Positions 34,170 to 45,935 of a stretch of DNA of 47,345 nucleotides are shown in pieces. The notes under the pieces are model-generated. The model was given only the letters and a program-made list of their open reading frames with translations. It ran no database searches and was not told the DNA's origin. Numbering within the stretch: the first letter of the stretch is position 1; every line of letters begins with the position of its first letter. The stretch is taken from the NCBI GenBank assembly GCA_021014945.1, contig MU266547.1, forward strand, positions 1 through 47,345, in the 5' to 3' direction. The stretch comes from Leucogyrophana mollusca (Eukaryota; Basidiomycota; Agaricomycetes; Boletales). A program made the position numbers and the translations under genes.

Positions 34170-36617
34170 TTTGTACGGAGATTGGATCGGGATAGGAAAC
34201 GACGGTGCACCTCTTTGCAAGTACTCGAGGGAGAAAGCGAAGAACAGAGAATGGAGGATGGTCCCTTTATAAGGGGCTGGGAGGTAAATTTTCGTTGGAG
34301 CGGTGTATGAAAGCAGGGTTGTTCCTTGTGCTAGTGTTGGCAACGTCGGGTTTTTGGGTCATAATGCCAAGACAAAGTTTGCTCGGCTATCTAGCACCTG
34401 TCAAATTGCTCGAAGCTGGCAGAGGCTGGCCAAGTCTGGGGCAGGGCCTGGCAGGGCGGTTCGACTCATCATGCATCATGGACAGCGATCACGCACACCA
34501 GCGCACACCTTCCGGTCGTTCAAAGGTTGGAGACTTTGCTGTTTTGGAATCTGAAGGACGATCTCGGGAAGCGGGAGAGGGCTCGGGTCTTCGGAATTGT
34601 TAGTGGGTCAGTGTCATGCCGAGTGTTCCGGTGCGAGTATTGAATACTTCGAAGCTCGGGTTAACTGGTTGAGCGCTTGCTGTGGGCGTCTACCGCCAGA
34701 TCTATGCGAAAATCAAGAGACGTCATGACGTTGACACGTGAGTCAGTACTAGTCAGTGGCGGCCTGTCCAAGTTGGAACGCGAGTGATTCCGAGGGTCGA
34801 CAGCAGGCCGGTCGACTGTCCAACCTCAAAGTCAGTCGCCCACATGAACATTGGTGTGAATACATAGAACACACCAAGAAGGTAAACCATCTGACTCCTC
34901 GGCTCTGAATCACGTTTATCAAAACAGCACATGCAACACACTGGCCCCGAGACATCATTCCTTCATGTCAGACGAACCTGGCCCAGCTGAGATGATATCG
35001 CGGGTACATCTCTGTACACCGTGGCCACGGAGAAGACCGACCACGATAGCAATGACTCGTGGGTGAGTACATTGATTCCTGAACGTACTGTAGCCCAGTA
35101 CCAGTGTTGAATGTTGTTGTGTTGAATAACCGCGGCACCGGCACGGCGACGGACCTCCGGATAGTGACCGGCTCCATTGAATCTGCCAAATATCTGACTT
35201 GCTCCAAACTCCACTCGCCGAGTCGAAAAAATGCTCGCGGTGCTGCAAGTGGATCCGGATCGCCAACGGGGAATTTGAAACCCTCCCCACTTCGTTGTAA
35301 TCTGCAAAGACATCCAGTGCCAGTTGCCCAGGGCGCTCCTTTCCTCCAGTCTACGACCGGTCAGCCGGTTTTATCGTCTGAAGACTAACACTCGTTGCTT
35401 TCTGAAGATCTAGATGCTGCTCAAGATCACATAACTGGCTTGCCAGTACCACTGACGAGGTTTATTGGATCGCAACTGCCGTGGTGGGCCAATAGACGCC
35501 AAAAATACGAAAGGTCTCAAAGGATAATTGCGATGACTGGACTTGGTGAGTCGTGTGTTCGCGTAGATGACGGAACAATCTGACGCGCGGGACCGGGTTG
35601 GTTCAAAGGTTATACAGTGACGCGACATCATACGTTCTCCCAGAAAGACAAGAAGAAATCTAACGAGACGAGGTCACCCCGGGTTGACTGGTGGAAGAAG
35701 TCAGTGATGGGAAGGTGTCTATGCCATTAAGTACCGTGTTGGAAGCTGACGTGGAACGACATCTACGACAGCTGGAGGAATTACCAGAGGAGGCAGCGAT
35801 AGCGAGTGTCGAGCTACGGAGGTTTCTGTGATCGGAACAGGTTACTGAGAAGATGTCATATTGCCAGAGCGACCTGAGACCCGTGGACGCGATGAATGGA
35901 AGTTACAAGACCTGAGGACAGATCCAGAGCACAACGTGAGTATCGCTTGCGTGTTGAACTTTAGGCTGCTCGCCTTGGCGTGCCTCAAGGTTTTATTTGA
36001 GACGGTGTTCAGCGAGCGCGGGTTGTTTCTTCTCGTCTCCATCATACCTCAGATCTTCAGACGAGCAATAGACAGTTAAAAGAGAAGGATAGCTGTCTTT
36101 TAGCGGATGCAAAAGCGAGAAGAAAAGTAGCCTGTAGTAGGAAAGAGCAATGCGATAGGTCTTCATGTCGCTCACCTTCGACGTGTGCATGCTTTACGCA
36201 TCTGCGCATCGACGCAGAGTGATGCGTACCTATTTCCGTGCTATGTGGTTTCGTTGACGGATCACTGATCGACAAATGATCGACATTCGACTGTGGGCCT
36301 GCGTTGGGCCCATATGGAGGCATTCCGACGAGCCGCAAAGCGCATTGTGGGATGTCGTTCGAGCTGCAGTTCAGACTCGGGGAAAAGGTCCATGGACAGC
36401 CAGGCTATGCATCAGGTCCGCGGTCGGCGTACCTACTTGCGAAGCCGTCGCGACTGGGATAAAGCTGTGCCCTTATGGTATGTACCCATCTTTGATCTGA
36501 TCGCTGGGAATGACTGATGAACAATGCAGGGACGTAGGGCGCTCTTCGCACTTTGAAGCAACCAAGGACAGTTATCTGCTGCAATTTTCGCACTTCATCT
36601 AGCCATCGACCGCAGGC
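34170..36617. other. Intergenic region, no gene recognised
   Basis: About 2.4 kb upstream of two divergent genes. Several short plus-strand frames (35395-35583, and about 45 codons ending near 35831 with a Glu/Leu-rich helix-like stretch) look faintly coding but match nothing I know and do not splice onto the NACHT gene. They may be remains of a broken gene. Confidence 0.4.
34266..34271 (-). promoter_or_regulatory. TATA box of the GPI-anchored protein gene
   Basis: TATAAA on the minus strand, about 97-102 bases upstream of the ATG at 34169, in a GC-rich setting. Confidence 0.6.
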
Positions 36618-39600
36618 ATGTTTAACAATGCCACAAATGTAGACGCCAGCCATTCTACCTTCAGCGAGGTTCATCGCGATCAATACAACACAGTGAAAAC
36701 TGTAACTGTGCAGGGCAACCAAAGTGTGCATACCATTGTTCATGGGAACCAGATATTCAATGGTCAGAATACCGGTGAGTGATGATTTCTGTATGAGCAA
36801 GTTCCCGCTCACGGATATACAGGTCTGGAGGCCCTACAGAGAGCCAGTGCCATGAGTGCAGCTTTTGACTCCGAAGCACGCTATCCCGCTCCGACTTGCT
36901 TTCCAGGTACTCGGGTGCAGCTTCTCAACCAAATATACGAATGGGCAGACAGAGAAGACGCTCAGCCCATTTGCTGGTTGAATGGTCTTGCCGGAACTGG
37001 TAAATCGGCGATTGCTCAGTACGTTGCGGAGAGATTTGCAGAGCAAAGACGGCTCGCAGCCAGTTTCTTCTTCTCTCGAAGACAATTGGAACGTAGCACC
37101 ACTCGACGTTTCTTCCCAACGATTGCATCGCAGCTCATGATATCCAATCCTTCTTTGAAGCCCGCGATCCTTAAGGTTCTCGAGGACGATTTCACCACTC
37201 CCACGAAAGTCATGCGCGAACAAATGCAGAAGCTCCTCCTGATACCGCTGAACTCTATTAAGGAGCTAGTTTGCTCTCCGATCATCATCGTCATCGATTC
37301 TCTGGATGAATGCGACAATGACCAACTCGTTGCCGATCTTATATCCCTTCTCGTACTTCTCCTTCGCAACTGCCTCCTCCCTCTTCGAATTCTATGTACG
37401 AGTCGCGTTGAACCGCACATCCGAGCCAAATTTCGTGAAGTCGACGTTCTCCCTATGACTTATACGCTCGAGATCGGCGCCTTTGATGCAGAAGAAGACA
37501 TCACATCCTATTTGAAGCTTTCTTTCGACGGCATCCTCGAACAGCGTCGACCGAGCATGGTCGGAATAGCTCGTCCATGGCCTACAGAGAACGAACTCGG
37601 GCGCATCTTGAAGAAGGCGTCCGGACTCTTTATTTTTGCAAGCACCGTGACGAAATTTGTTGGGGACAAACATTACGACCCGTGTGCTCGACTTCAGGCC
37701 ATTCTGGGCGACGACGCAGACGTTAACAAGGACTCCACGGCTTACGCTGACTTGGATTCACTGTATCGAGATGCACTCCGTATATTCCCGGACGCCGACG
37801 CCGTTCGCCTTGTCATCGGCGTAATTCGCCACATCTCGGATCCACTGTCCACCCAAGGCCTCAATCAGCTCCTTAGTGGGCTCCAAGTGAACGCAGACGG
37901 GGTCATCTCGACTTTGAGCTCTGTCCTCTTGGTACCAGAGGACACAAAGCAACCCGTTCGTATTTACCACACTTCCTTCCGCGATTTCCTTGCAAATCCA
38001 CAACGATCAAGGAATTACTTCGTCGATCCATCTGTGTATCATCGCCTTCTTGTGCAGCGCTGTTTTCGGCTTATGGTTCAGCATCTCCACTACGACGTAT
38101 GCCGGATTGGAGACTCATCTAAGCTCAACAGCGACGTCAAGGACCTGGCCGAACGACGGGAGCGGTACATCGACGAGGCTGTGCGTTACGCTTGTCGTTA
38201 CTGGTCTTATCATCTGTCATGCGTACCAGTGAACGAGGGGCTGGACGACGGCGTCATCGATGGCCTGAAAACCTTCAGTCAAAAGGCCATGTTGCATTGG
38301 GTAGAGGCACACAGTCTCTTAGGTGCATGCGACAGCACGGTATTGATGCTACGCGATGGCATAAGTTGGCTTAAGGTGAGTTTTATGCTGACTTTGTTCT
38401 TTTTGTTTTTCCGCTAAACGGTTTTGACAGAGGCTCTTCAGCCCTCCAATGGAAATCATGAAGCTGCTGAATGATGCGGAACGCCTTGTGCTCATGTTCT
38501 TTGAGCCTATTAGCCAGTCTGCCCTTCAAGTGTACCAAACTGCTCTGCCATTCGCGCCATCGTCCACATTGCTGCGCAAAACATACATGAATTACATTGG
38601 AAAGACTTTCTCGGTTAAAATAGGACTCTTGGACGAGTGGGACGCCTGCAGGCGTGCTATACCACTCAAGGCTCAAGTCCATTCACTCGCTTTCTCTCCG
38701 GATGGAAGCATGTTTGCTTCTGCCAGCGACACTCATGGCATCCAACTATGGAATTCGATCACTGGGATCAACATCGCTAACCTGATGGTTGATCGGAAGC
38801 CATCTTGCGCGGTTTGCTTCTGTCCTTCTGGAACGTACGTTGCCGCTGGATTTGAATGTGGTCTTGTCGCAGTCTGGGATACACTCACCGGCCAGTCGCT
38901 TATCAGTGATGAGGGCTGTCACGATAAACCAATTACTTTCCTGTGCTTTTCTCCAACCAATCATATCCTTGCGTCAGCGTCTCGTGACGCCTCTGTCCAG
39001 CTCCTCGATGCGACAACAGGGAACCGCCTGCAGCGTCTAGATCACAAGGGTACCGTGCAGTCGTTGGTGTTTTCTTCCGATAATCGGATCATCGTGTCCG
39101 GTTGTGACGCCAACCAAGTGACAGTATGGGAAGTAGCATCTGGCCTGATGCTTCGGCAACTCAAGGGACACACGGGGATGATCCACTGTGTAGCATTCTC
39201 GGTGGACAACGCCCTCATAGCTTCCGGATCAGCCGACATGACAGTCCGTGTCTGGGATACCAGGACTGGTGTCTGCCTTCGAACGTACTCCAAGGGTCAT
39301 CGCAAGGCTGTCGTATCGGTGCGTTTCACCACAGACAGCAAGTATATCATATCTGTGTGCGCCCGATCGATTCTTTCCTGGGAGGTCTCGTCACGCTCCT
39401 CGTTTGAACTCGTTTGGTCCGTGGAAGTTTTTTTCCGCAAGGCGATGTCCCACTTTCCCCGCTGGTACTTCAAGGCCTTCCGCCTAATTCATTCGCGCCT
39501 TCTAGAATATCTTTTTGACCACACTGAAGATGGTCTAAACGGCCGCAAGCTGCTTATTGCGTTCTCGCCCGGCTCCATTCCATTTGCTTTTTTATATGGG

Positions 39601-40908
39601 GAGTTCGCCTTCCGTGCCACTTCCCTCGATTGTATCGCTGAGAAGACGCCTGCGTTTTATGGAACGTCCGAACAGTTGACAGCGTTGGCAATATCCCCAG
39701 ATGCCTCACGGGTGGCGACTGCGAATGCGCAAGGGACAATCGAGGTTTGGGAATTTCCGCAACTATCACGCAGCTGGTCACAGACGACGGCAGATCTAAC
39801 GTCTCATAATGGGGCTATGGGCGATGTGGATGGTTTTGACCCATCATACGATGGTAAACGACACTACGTGAAGTCTGCCCTAAGCTCTCTGTTGGTCGAC
39901 GAAAATGGGGCTCTCATCAAACAGTTGGATGTTGGGCATATTGCATCAGACACATCGTCAACATGGTCATCGGACTCAACGATGTTTGCGGTCTGGGCGA
40001 GCAGTTCGGGGCACCAGAAGTTGCAGGTGTTCAACTCTAGCGATGGGCGCCAGCTACATAAGTTTGGCGACTTAGAGCGGATATCCTACGTTGCGTTTTC
40101 TCCCTCGTGCGCATGGATTGCTTGTGCACATGGAGAGGGTGTCATTCAACTTTGGGACCTGCCATCTGGCCGTCGGGCGCTCACTATCAAAACACAATGC
40201 TCACTTATCACGAAGATCAGGTGTTCTCGGAACGTCATCTTGTGCGGAACTCAGGAGGGCCGGGTGCAACTCTGGGATGCGAGTACTGGCCAACTACAGG
40301 CTGCCCTCAACGACTACACAAGCAGGATCACCGCTGCTGCATTTTCATCTGGTGGTAGTCATATTGTCTTTGGGTGTGAAGACGGATCCATCCGAGTTTG
40401 GCTCCCCTCACAAGGCACATCTCATTTGCTTACGACTCCCGATGCTCATTCCCCCACCATTTTTACCCTTGCCTTCACCGGCAGTGATGCTACTATCAGG
40501 TGCATGAACATTAATGGCATAACGACCATCTGGCGAGTCCCAGCATCACTTGATTGCGCAACGAAAGATGGAGCTGCAACCGAGTCGTGTGAGATGTGCT
40601 GCAATCCGGACGGTTCTGGAACACCACTTGCGAACCCCAATCCCCATCTCATGTCTCAGATGGAGAGGGGGAATGTGTACGATCGTCACTTCCGCTCGGA
40701 CTATGTGATCCGGGAGGATGGATGGATCTATAACGGAGAGAAAAGACTTGCGTGGCTGCCCGCTGCCGACCGCCCGGGTGGCGCGAGATCGCTTGCTGCT
40801 TACAACGGTAAACTCGCGATCCGAAGCACTGCGGAAAAATTAATGTTTATTGATCTCAGTGAGTCGGACTGCATTGGTGACGAGAAAAGTCTGCTGACTT
40901 GTTCTTAG
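36618..40908 (+). CDS. NACHT-WD40 STAND protein (NLR-like)
   Basis: Three exons: 36618-36774, 36823-38375 and 38431-40908. They total 1396 codons (1395 residues). Introns are 48 and 55 nt. The N-terminal 50 residues are an Asn/Gln/Val-rich segment with repeated GNQ units. The NACHT NTPase follows with Walker A GLAGTGKS (about 107-114), Walker B IIIVIDSLDEC (about 206-216), an LCTSR sensor, and the HTSFRDFL motif typical of basidiomycete members. From exon 3 onward roughly twelve WD-like repeats can be counted, in two groups separated by a divergent stretch near 39400-39640, which suggests two beta-propellers. In fungi this architecture includes HET-D/HET-E-type incompatibility proteins, and it is thought to sense ligands through the repeats and signal through the N-terminus. 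This copy has no recognisable HET or lipase effector domain. It seems intact. Such genes are numerous and fast-evolving in Agaricomycetes. Confidence 0.93.
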
Positions 40909-41765
40909 CACCACTTGAGGAAAACAGATGACAAGTGGTAATAAGTGTATTCCGGAATGAAAGCAATACAGATACCTTCTTCTTTGGCCCCGTAGGTCTG
41001 TACGATGTGGTGTGTATGAGTCAAGTTCACGTTGCCTGTGATATGACGCTGGTATGGAACAGGATTGAGAATTGGTCAACAGAATTAAGCAGTCAACAAA
41101 AGTAAGCATTCATTGTCGAAGCCCGACGGGGGGATGAGTGCCTTGCACGTTTTTTCATATGGGACCTGTCACCTTGGATTGAACGGGTGTTAACGCACCA
41201 GCCCCACCTCGGATTCGGTAATCCATGGTGTCCTGAGTCCCGAGAATGCATTCCGAGTCGCGGGCGTTCGCTGCGGGACGGAGACCGTTTCGGTCCGACT
41301 ACCCTCCGAGCAGTTATACCCGGGCTGCTTATGTCGATGAGCTGAGATAGCCTTTCAAGGTAAATCTAGAAGTAACATTTATGACAGGGGCGAAAAAAAG
41401 GCAAGGTTTTTAGAAGTATGAGTACGTGCTTTGTCGACGCATGCCTTTGACGTGGACCGTGTGGTGGTTGACGGATCACGCCCCTTGGTGGGGCCAACCA
41501 TGGTGGCGGGGGTGGATATGCTTGTGGATACTAGCCGGATGGGCGTGGAGGAGGGGAGTGTCTCCTACAGAGCCGGAGACCATCTCCACCCGAATTCACA
41601 ATGTTCCACAACCGTTTCTGGGTACGGGTCAGCGCACGAAGGTATAAAGCATCGCTAAAGCGTCTGCGAAACAACATCCCCAAAGATCTCCCCGGGCAAG
41701 TTGACTGTTGGTAAGTGCGCTTTCGTGGACAAGTAGAGGGCACTCACTGACGCCCGTAGAATCCA
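40909..41765. other. Intergenic region
   Basis: About 860 bases containing the 3' end of the NACHT gene and the promoter of the small secreted protein. No other gene seen; two overlapping frames near 41426-41658 are short and unsupported. Confidence 0.5.
41643..41648 (+). promoter_or_regulatory. TATA box of the small secreted protein gene
   Basis: TATAAA about 118 bases upstream of the ATG at 41766. Confidence 0.5.
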
Positions 41766-42210
41766 ATGTTGCTCAAGACTGCCGTCGTTAGCCTTCTGGC
41801 CGCCGCTGGCCTCGCTGCTGCCAAAGACGTCCCCTGGGCCGCAACAATCTGGGACGGTCCTATTGAGGACAGCAACCACAAATTTGACCCTCACACTGGG
41901 ACAGTCCCGTACGAAGGAGGGGCCTGTGGGGGCTGCCAAAACTTCGACCATACGGTGAACGACCATTTCACCGGGCTGTACTTCGCCCCCTTGGATCACA
42001 AGATGGGGATTAATTTTTACAAGGACGTGGGCTGTGAAGGCGGATGGCTTGGTGAGTTGGCGGCCCACGTGAAGAGGCAGTGATCTGACTTTACCTGCTC
42101 ATCGCGCAGGTTGGTTCCAAGGTTATCAGAAACTGACTTTCTCGAAGAGTCAAGAAACGAAACTGAAGGACTCGAGCTCATTCAGAGTTTGCTTCCCGAA
42201 AAAGCTTTGA
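41766..42210 (+). CDS. Small secreted cysteine-containing protein
   Basis: Two exons, 41766-42051 and 42110-42210, joined by a 58-nt GT-AG intron. They give 129 codons (128 residues). The first 19 residues (MLLKTAVVSLLAAAGLAAA) are a textbook signal peptide, cleaved before KDVPW. The mature part of about 109 residues has four cysteines: two close together in GACGGCQNF, one in DVGCEGGW and one near the end in RVCF. This allows two disulphides. Without splicing the frame would end after AHVKRQ; splicing instead gives GWLGWFQGYQKL and the fourth cysteine, which favours the spliced form. There is no enzymatic motif. Size, secretion and cysteines fit the loose class of fungal small secreted proteins (effector-like or wall-associated). 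I recognise no named family. Confidence 0.8.
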
Positions 42211-43167
42211 AGGTCGAGGAACAGGCTCCGTTTTGAGAGTGGACCAGAAGAGCGATGCGCGTTTGGTGTGGGGTGTAGTAACTTTGAAAGCTAGCAATGT
42301 GACTATATCTCATAAATCAACCACACCTCTGTCCTTGTTCAGCAGCCGATCAGTTTGGGCAAGTTGTTAATTGTTCCTAGTCGCATCTGTAGGATGGATC
42401 CAATCGGCCGTCCCAGGCAGAGGAACACTGCTAGGAATACTCCGTGAGCTCGCCCTCTAGCATGTCAGAGTTGGCTGCTGAACCCATCAGTTGAGATATG
42501 TAACCCAGCAGCGATCAGTGTTCTCCACATACGCTTGGACCGTCGTGTAATTATTTCTGCGTCAGTCTGCAGCCAAATACATGCACGCAAGAACGCCGCA
42601 CGGATTCGATTGGGCGACGAGGGCCTTTCCTGTACCTGTGGCAACACCGTGTCAGTGCTGTGTGCAGGCGTGGAATAAATTCAACGGTCGCATGAATGGA
42701 ACTGACACAGGAAGCGCGCGCTATCGTGGACCAGTGCTGGCGGAAGGGCATAGATATCAAAAAAGTCCCACTGACGTTTTGAAGGTCGATCAAAGTGTAC
42801 CTTCAGGTAAGTGTCCAGAATCGGCTCAGCCGCGCTACGTTCATCAACATCACATCCTCCAAAGAAGACGTCTGCAGTGCCTTGTGGTCAGTTTGAGCTG
42901 CAATCAGAACCGGAAGAGTGTGAATATGAACGTGCACAGCGGTGTAGGTGGTGAATGAAGGCGAGACGCCCATGCCCTAAGCCTGTGTATACTGAAGACA
43001 TCAAGTGCTCGCCAAAGGCATGAGGCGCAACAGCATGCTCAGCATGTATAGAGGGTATAAGAGCGTGCTCACCGTGAAGTAACTGTGTTCCGCACCTCAC
43101 CATCCTCCCTCAACGTCGCCTCAAACACCTTCACTAATCCCCCACCCGTCACTCCCATCTCCTCGCC
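42211..43167. other. Intergenic region upstream of the WD40 gene
   Basis: About 950 bases. A 125-codon plus-strand frame at 42581-42958 has no signal peptide, no family match and no splice partners, so it is left uncalled. The likely promoter of the WD40 gene is at its right end. Confidence 0.45.
43056..43061 (+). promoter_or_regulatory. Possible TATA box of the WD40 gene
   Basis: TATAAG about 110 bases upstream of the ATG at 43168, followed by a pyrimidine-rich leader (43100-43165). Confidence 0.45.
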
Positions 43168-45026
43168 ATGTCGACATCATTGACCCCCATCGAGTTTTCA
43201 GGCGTGCGTCGCGCGTCCTGCCATCCGACGAAAGTTCTCAAAGGACACACCAAATGGGTCAACTCCGTTGCGTATTTCCCGGACGGTCGGCACATGGCGA
43301 GTGCGTCCGGCGACAAGAGCATCATCATCTGGGATGTTGAGAGCGGTAGGCAAGCGGGGCAACCGCTTCAGCACGATTCCAGCCTCATGTCGATAGCCAT
43401 ATCCCCGGACGGCAGGAGAATTGCGAGTGGAATAGAGAAGAGGGTGATCGTTTGGGATGCGCTGACGCGGGAAGTGGTTCATCAATTCGACGAAGGTGGT
43501 GTTTGGATGCAAGCGTATTCTCCAGATGGACGTTGGATTGCAACTGCGCCGATAGCCAAAGAGAGGGAGATACATTTGTGGGACGCGGACACTGGCAGAC
43601 CCGGTAGAGAACCGCTAAGATGTGACAGTGGCGTCTTCTGTGTGGCATTCTCACCAGATGGGGCGCAGATTGCTGCTGGGTGTGACGATGGGTCTTTCGA
43701 GGTGTTTGATATCGCGACTGGCGAGAGTGTCGTTGGCCCCATAAAAGGCCACACGCGCTATGTATCGTCGGTTGTGTATTCGCCGAACGGTCGTCTCCTC
43801 GTCACCGCGTCATGGGATAAAAGCATCCGCGTCTGGTACTCAACTACGGGAGTAGAAGTAGGGAAACCGATGCTGGGGAATGAGGATGCCATCAACTGTA
43901 TTGCAGTCACTGTGGATGGGAGAAGAATTGCGAGTGCGGGGCGGGATGGGACAGTCCGGCTTTGGGATTTGGAGACCCGGCTGCAGGTTGGAGATTCATT
44001 CGACGCGCATGGCTGGGTGCTTGCTGTCGCATTCTCTCCCAACGGCCGGTATATCAGCAGCAGCGGAAATTACGACGAGGTGTCCTTGTGGGACACGGAA
44101 TCATTCGTAATCCAAGGTTCGGCGAGTGTCTTCATTCCGCTTCAATACTGCTTCTAACTCTCCACCTCAGTCGTCCCCGCCTACCGCTAGTAACCAAGAC
44201 CCACCTGTAGGCATTTTTTGCGTGTATGTGCCCGTCTGCCCACCAACATCCCGTGTCTGCATTAGGCACGTATCACACCCCTCCGTCAACACAGGCAAAC
44301 CCACGCCAGGTCGCACAATGACACGTCTTCAGTAAACTCGCTACTCGACGTGAGCTTGCGTTTTCGTATCCTGCCTCCAAACTGATTCGCTGCGTCATAC
44401 CTAGCTTCCCGCCGTCGTGCAGCAACAGGTCACCACCGAGCGCCCACAGGAAAGAAAACCGAGTGTCGGCGACGACTGGGACACCGGTTCAATACGCCCG
44501 CGCCTCGTAAGTTTCCGTCGAGCTTTTCTGCGTGGTATACTCTTATCTGCGTGCCTTTGAAGCGACCTGCCGGGCCTCAGCGGGACCCTCCACTCGAGCA
44601 AAAAATATCGATCATTCAGCCCACCGCGTCTGGTCGCAATTGGTCACGCAACATCCGTAAACGCTGGGGACATATCTCGCGTCGCAAGTCTCGTGTCCCG
44701 GCGGGCCTCCGAGCACAGCCGCCAAGAAACCAGAACGAGGCTAACGCAGCGTTCGGAAAGCTTGATGAGGTATGTTCCATCCCCATGGTCCCGAATTTGA
44801 TCTCACCGTGAGCCCCCTGTAGCGATTGTATGCAGCCCCTCCTCGGGGCAGAAGAGGCCGGCGCTTTCGTGTCCGTGCGCAACGCGGCGGTGTCCGGGCC
44901 AACACATACTCGGACACAGAGTCTCAGGATAGTGATGCAGAGTCAGAATATGTAGACACCGGGTGCTTGGACGCCATTTGTTTCGGGGAGTACTTCAGGC
45001 GGCGGAGGTACTTGCAGGGGCGGTAG
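43168..45026 (+). CDS. Seven-repeat WD40 protein with basic/acidic disordered tail
   Basis: Six exons: 43168-44106, 44171-44206, 44266-44349, 44405-44506, 44563-44769 and 44823-45026. Every exon is a multiple of three, giving 524 codons (523 residues). All five introns (64, 59, 55, 56 and 53 nt) are GT-AG in phase 0. Residues 1-313 form seven WD repeats (each ending in IIIWD, VIVWD, IHLWD, FEVFD, IRVWY, VRLWD or VSLWD), enough for one complete propeller. Unspliced, exon 1 would run only to a stop at 44155. The spliced tail of about 210 residues resembles tails of related mushroom WD40 proteins: a SLLDLPA motif, an Arg/Lys-rich stretch (KRWGHISRRKSR), RLYAAPPRGRRGRR, and then a Ser/Asp/Glu patch (SDTESQDSDAESE). 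There is no NTPase domain. It is probably a protein-binding scaffold; the partner is unknown. The first donor choice (44107, GTAATC) is the weakest part of the model. Confidence 0.8.
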
Positions 45027-45935
45027 GTGAGTCGAATCCCATTTTTACTCCACAATGGTACTCATCTTATAGCTTATCCTTGGGTCTAGTATCGCCGAGA
45101 GCCGCGCTGCCGTCCACCTCAAGCAAAATCATGCCGCGTATCGCATGCGTGCTCGTCACTCGGATCGACTTCTCCACGCTCTATCCTTGGTAGGAGAGCG
45201 CGCCGTATGATTTACAGAACTTCTGTTGTACGAATTGAGAGGGTATTGAAGGCCACCTTTGTTAAGTCAGTTGTATGTATATGATTCACCGGACGTCTGC
45301 TGGTGCACCCTTGGCAGGACCTTCATGGACGTTCCCACGACCGACAATTGTGGCTGACCAAGTAACGAGTCAATAATAGACGAGCAGTAGGCCTTAAAAC
45401 ACTTAAAAAAATCAATAGGCTCCATCAGAAAAGAGTTCACTAGCACCTCAGCAAGTTTTCAATTTTTTTAAAGAACGCAAGTCGAAAGCAATGCGACTGT
45501 GATCGACTCCGGGACCGGCCGCATTCAGGGTGATCCGGCCGCCGTCGAGAAACGGTTAGGTGTTGGCAGATACACTTGTGAGTGAATCAGGGGTCTATTT
45601 TCTATGCCAAGCCGGCACAATTTCTCTAGATCCTTGCGCTTCTACACCAAACACCACCTTTCGGATTGGTGGGAAAACGATAGCAATTGCGCCAGAGCAA
45701 TTTATGTCAAGGTAAGCATGCATGTTCATATAGAAACCCGATCATTCATTGAGACAGCGACTGTCTAATGTGATCTAAAGTGATGTTACATATGGTACAA
45801 CAAGATGAAAGTAGCCATGTAAGCCCAGTACAGTATACATAGTTGGATAAACGGAAATCCGGAGACTGAGGTGGAGTCGCAACATATGGTTACAGTATAG
45901 ATGTTTCTGCTATTCTCTTACAAGCTATGCCCCCC
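45027..45935. other. Convergent intergenic region
   Basis: About 900 bases between the stops of the WD40 gene and the synthetase fragment. AT-rich runs near 45400-45480 look like 3' flanking sequence. No gene seen. Confidence 0.5.
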
